Source of the DNA: JBJHBY01 sp050485745
GTDB lineage: Bacteria; Pseudomonadota; Gammaproteobacteria; Pseudomonadales; CAMLJR01
Direction: 5' to 3'
NCBI GenBank assembly: GCA_050485745.1
Contig: JBJHBY010000218.1
Location: 1 to 5,868, forward strand
Length of the DNA stretch: 5,868 nt
Position numbers and translations under genes: made by a program. Below are positions 4,638 through 5,868 of this stretch, in pieces. Each line of letters starts with the position of its first letter. Position 1 is the first letter of the stretch. Under the pieces are notes generated by a model that saw only the letters and a program-made list of their open reading frames with translations, searched no databases and was not told where the DNA came from.

Positions 4638-5868
4638 TCACCCCGGCATCGCCGCGCGATAGTGCCTCAGGCCCCAGGCGATGAGCAGGGCGGCGGCGGG
4701 GTAGACGATGGCGGCCACCGTGGCCAGGGACAGATACAGGGCGCCGTCACTGCGGAACACAAAGTCCGTGAAGCCGGCCACCACGCTGCCCCCCAGGGCC
4801 ATGCCGAACAGGTTGGTCAAAAACAGCAGCACCGCGGTGGTCTGGGCGCGCATGCGGTTGGGGGTGATGATCTGCAGCGCCGCCATGCCCACGCCGAAGT
4901 GGGTGTAGTGGAAGAAGATCACCGGCACCGTCAGCAGCAGCGCCAGGCGTGCGTCCGGCATCAGCGGTGCGGCAATGGCCAGGGGCGTGAGGATGATCGC
5001 TGCCAGCATGATCATGCGCATATTGGCATCGCGATAGCCCATGCGCTGCAGCACGGTGGCGATGGCAGCGCCGCTGAGGGAGCCGGCGGTGCCCGCGAAC
5101 ATGAAGATCATCCCCAGGTAGCCGCCAGCCTGTCCACGCTCCAGCCCATAGGTGCGCACCAGGAACTCCGGATACCAGGCCAGGGTGCCGTAGCCGATCA
5201 CGGACATCATCGAGATGCCCATCATCAGCGCGGTATACACCTGCCAGCGGCCGCGCATGAATTGCCCCACCTGCTTCAGCGGTGGGGCTTCCACGGCCTC
5301 TGTGGGCAGGTGTCGCCGCGGTGGTTCCTTTATCAGCAGCATCATCAGCACGATCAAAAAGCCCGGTGCCCCCACCGCGATAAAGGTCAGCTGCCAGGGA
5401 GCCAGCTCCGCCAGCAGCCACACCCCGGAGAGGTCCATGGCGCTGAACAGGTCATAGAGCCAGCCGCCGATCATGTAGGAGAGGCCACTGCCGAGGGTGA
5501 TGCCCAGGGTGAAGGTGGCGGTGGCCCAGCGCAGTTTTTCCGGCGGGAAGTAATCGCTCAGCATGGAGTAGGCCGGTGGCGACAGGGTGGCTTCGCCCAC
5601 GCCGACGCCGATGCGCGCGGCGAACAGCCCGGGCAGGGTGCGCACCAGGCCGCAGGCGCAGGTCATCAGGCTCCAGAAGAACAGTCCCCAGCTCATGATC
5701 ATGCGCCGGCTGACCCGATCCGCCAGCCAGCCGATGGGCAGGCCCAGGCCGATGTAGAACAGGGTGAAGGCCCAGCCGTGCAGGATGCTGAACTGGAAAT
5801 CGCTGATGCCGAATTGCTCGCGGATCGGGCCGACGAGAATGGCAAACACGTTGCGGTCGACAAAGGAG
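4638..5868 (-). CDS. Spinster-like MFS transporter, N-terminus cut by the window edge
   Basis: Inner-membrane secondary transporter of the major facilitator superfamily; 409 complete codons are visible. The first visible residues, SFVDRNVFAILVGPI, are the TM1 signature of spinster-type MFS proteins (DRN). Motif A, GWLADRVSRR (46-55 of the visible part), lies in the loop between TM2 and TM3, and RIGVGVGEATLSPPAYS (85-101) covers TM4. A polar central loop at about 178-205 separates the two six-helix halves, and the last helix ends in LLIAWGLRHYRAAMPG. The GTG at 5849 is an internal Val codon, so the real start lies beyond 5868. Substrate unknown; relatives carry organic acids, lipids or sugars, often without proof. 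The last 29 or so bases of similarity recur at 3669-3718. No convincing terminator separates it from the toxin-antitoxin operon downstream. Confidence 0.88.
   Translation of the reverse strand, partial: SFVDRNVFAILVGPIREQFGISDFQFSILHGWAFTLFYIGLGLPIGWLADRVSRRMIMSWGLFFWSLMTCACGLVRTLPGLFAARIGVGVGEATLSPPAYSMLSDYFPPEKLRWATATFTLGITLGSGLSYMIGGWLYDLFSAMDLSGVWLLAELAPWQLTFIAVGAPGFLIVLMMLLIKEPPRRHLPTEAVEAPPLKQVGQFMRGRWQVYTALMMGISMMSVIGYGTLAWYPEFLVRTYGLERGQAGGYLGMIFMFAGTAGSLSGAAIATVLQRMGYRDANMRMIMLAAIILTPLAIAAPLMPDARLALLLTVPVIFFHYTHFGVGMAALQIITPNRMRAQTTAVLLFLTNLFGMALGGSVVAGFTDFVFRSDGALYLSLATVAAIVYPAAALLIAWGLRHYRAAMPG
4651..4679. repeat. Direct-repeat copy within the MFS gene 3' end
   Basis: This 29-base stretch codes for AWGLRHYRAA of the intact transporter. 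It recurs in the same orientation at 3669-3718, there split by 21 bases of heptamer expansion. The two copies flank the whole toxin-antitoxin module, promoter included. Confidence 0.85.

Noticed and set aside
4534..4641. Upstream extension of the antitoxin reading frame
   Set aside because: It would cover the promoter and palindromic operator and begins before the predicted transcription start.
5847..5849. GTG as the start of the MFS transporter
   Set aside because: The codons before it read SFVDRN, part of the conserved TM1 signature, so the GTG is an internal valine and the gene continues past the window.

Overview
The window is GC-rich and compactly coded. It carries Shine-Dalgarno-type starts, an OmpR/PhoB-style direct-repeat site, a REP-like palindrome and a DUF1778-GNAT toxin-antitoxin pair. 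Together these suggest a free-living proteobacterium, most likely a gammaproteobacterium and perhaps marine, because paired carbohydrate-type sulfotransferases are common there. The lineage is inference. A run of ten Ns at 922-931 shows that this is a draft assembly or metagenome-derived scaffold.

Left part (1-2410): a plus-strand sulfotransferase (59-898) converges on a second, unrelated-looking minus-strand sulfotransferase (946-1623), with the assembly gap between them. Upstream of the second one on the minus strand lies an orphan P-loop NTPase (1738-2310). A good sigma70-type promoter lies before that gene at 2347-2375. Overlapping its -35 are three CTGTCAT-like heptamers at exact 11-bp spacing (2369-2397), which resemble PhoB boxes.

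Middle part (2412-4640): a CelD/BioF2-like GNAT-fold acyltransferase (2412-3557) is preceded by a REP-like hairpin (3598-3631). Next comes a broken, diverged copy of the 3' end of the neighbouring transporter gene (3669-3738), which contains a 7-bp tandem repeat. Then comes a TacA/TacT-type toxin-antitoxin module (toxin 3738-4259, antitoxin 4210-4533) with its own promoter and a perfect 19-bp palindromic operator. The module therefore sits between two copies of the transporter's 3' end, which looks like the scar of an insertion or recombination at that gene end.

Right part (4638-5868): a spinster-like major facilitator transporter on the minus strand, whose N-terminus runs off the window.

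Working model (inference): the two sulfotransferases, the P-loop protein and the CelD-like acyltransferase may decorate a cell-surface polysaccharide or lipid, possibly in response to phosphate. The toxin-antitoxin module is a later arrival. No RNA genes, CRISPR arrays or complete insertion sequences were seen, and no gene-free stretch exceeds 300 bases; the longest, 3558-3737, is described by its repeats.
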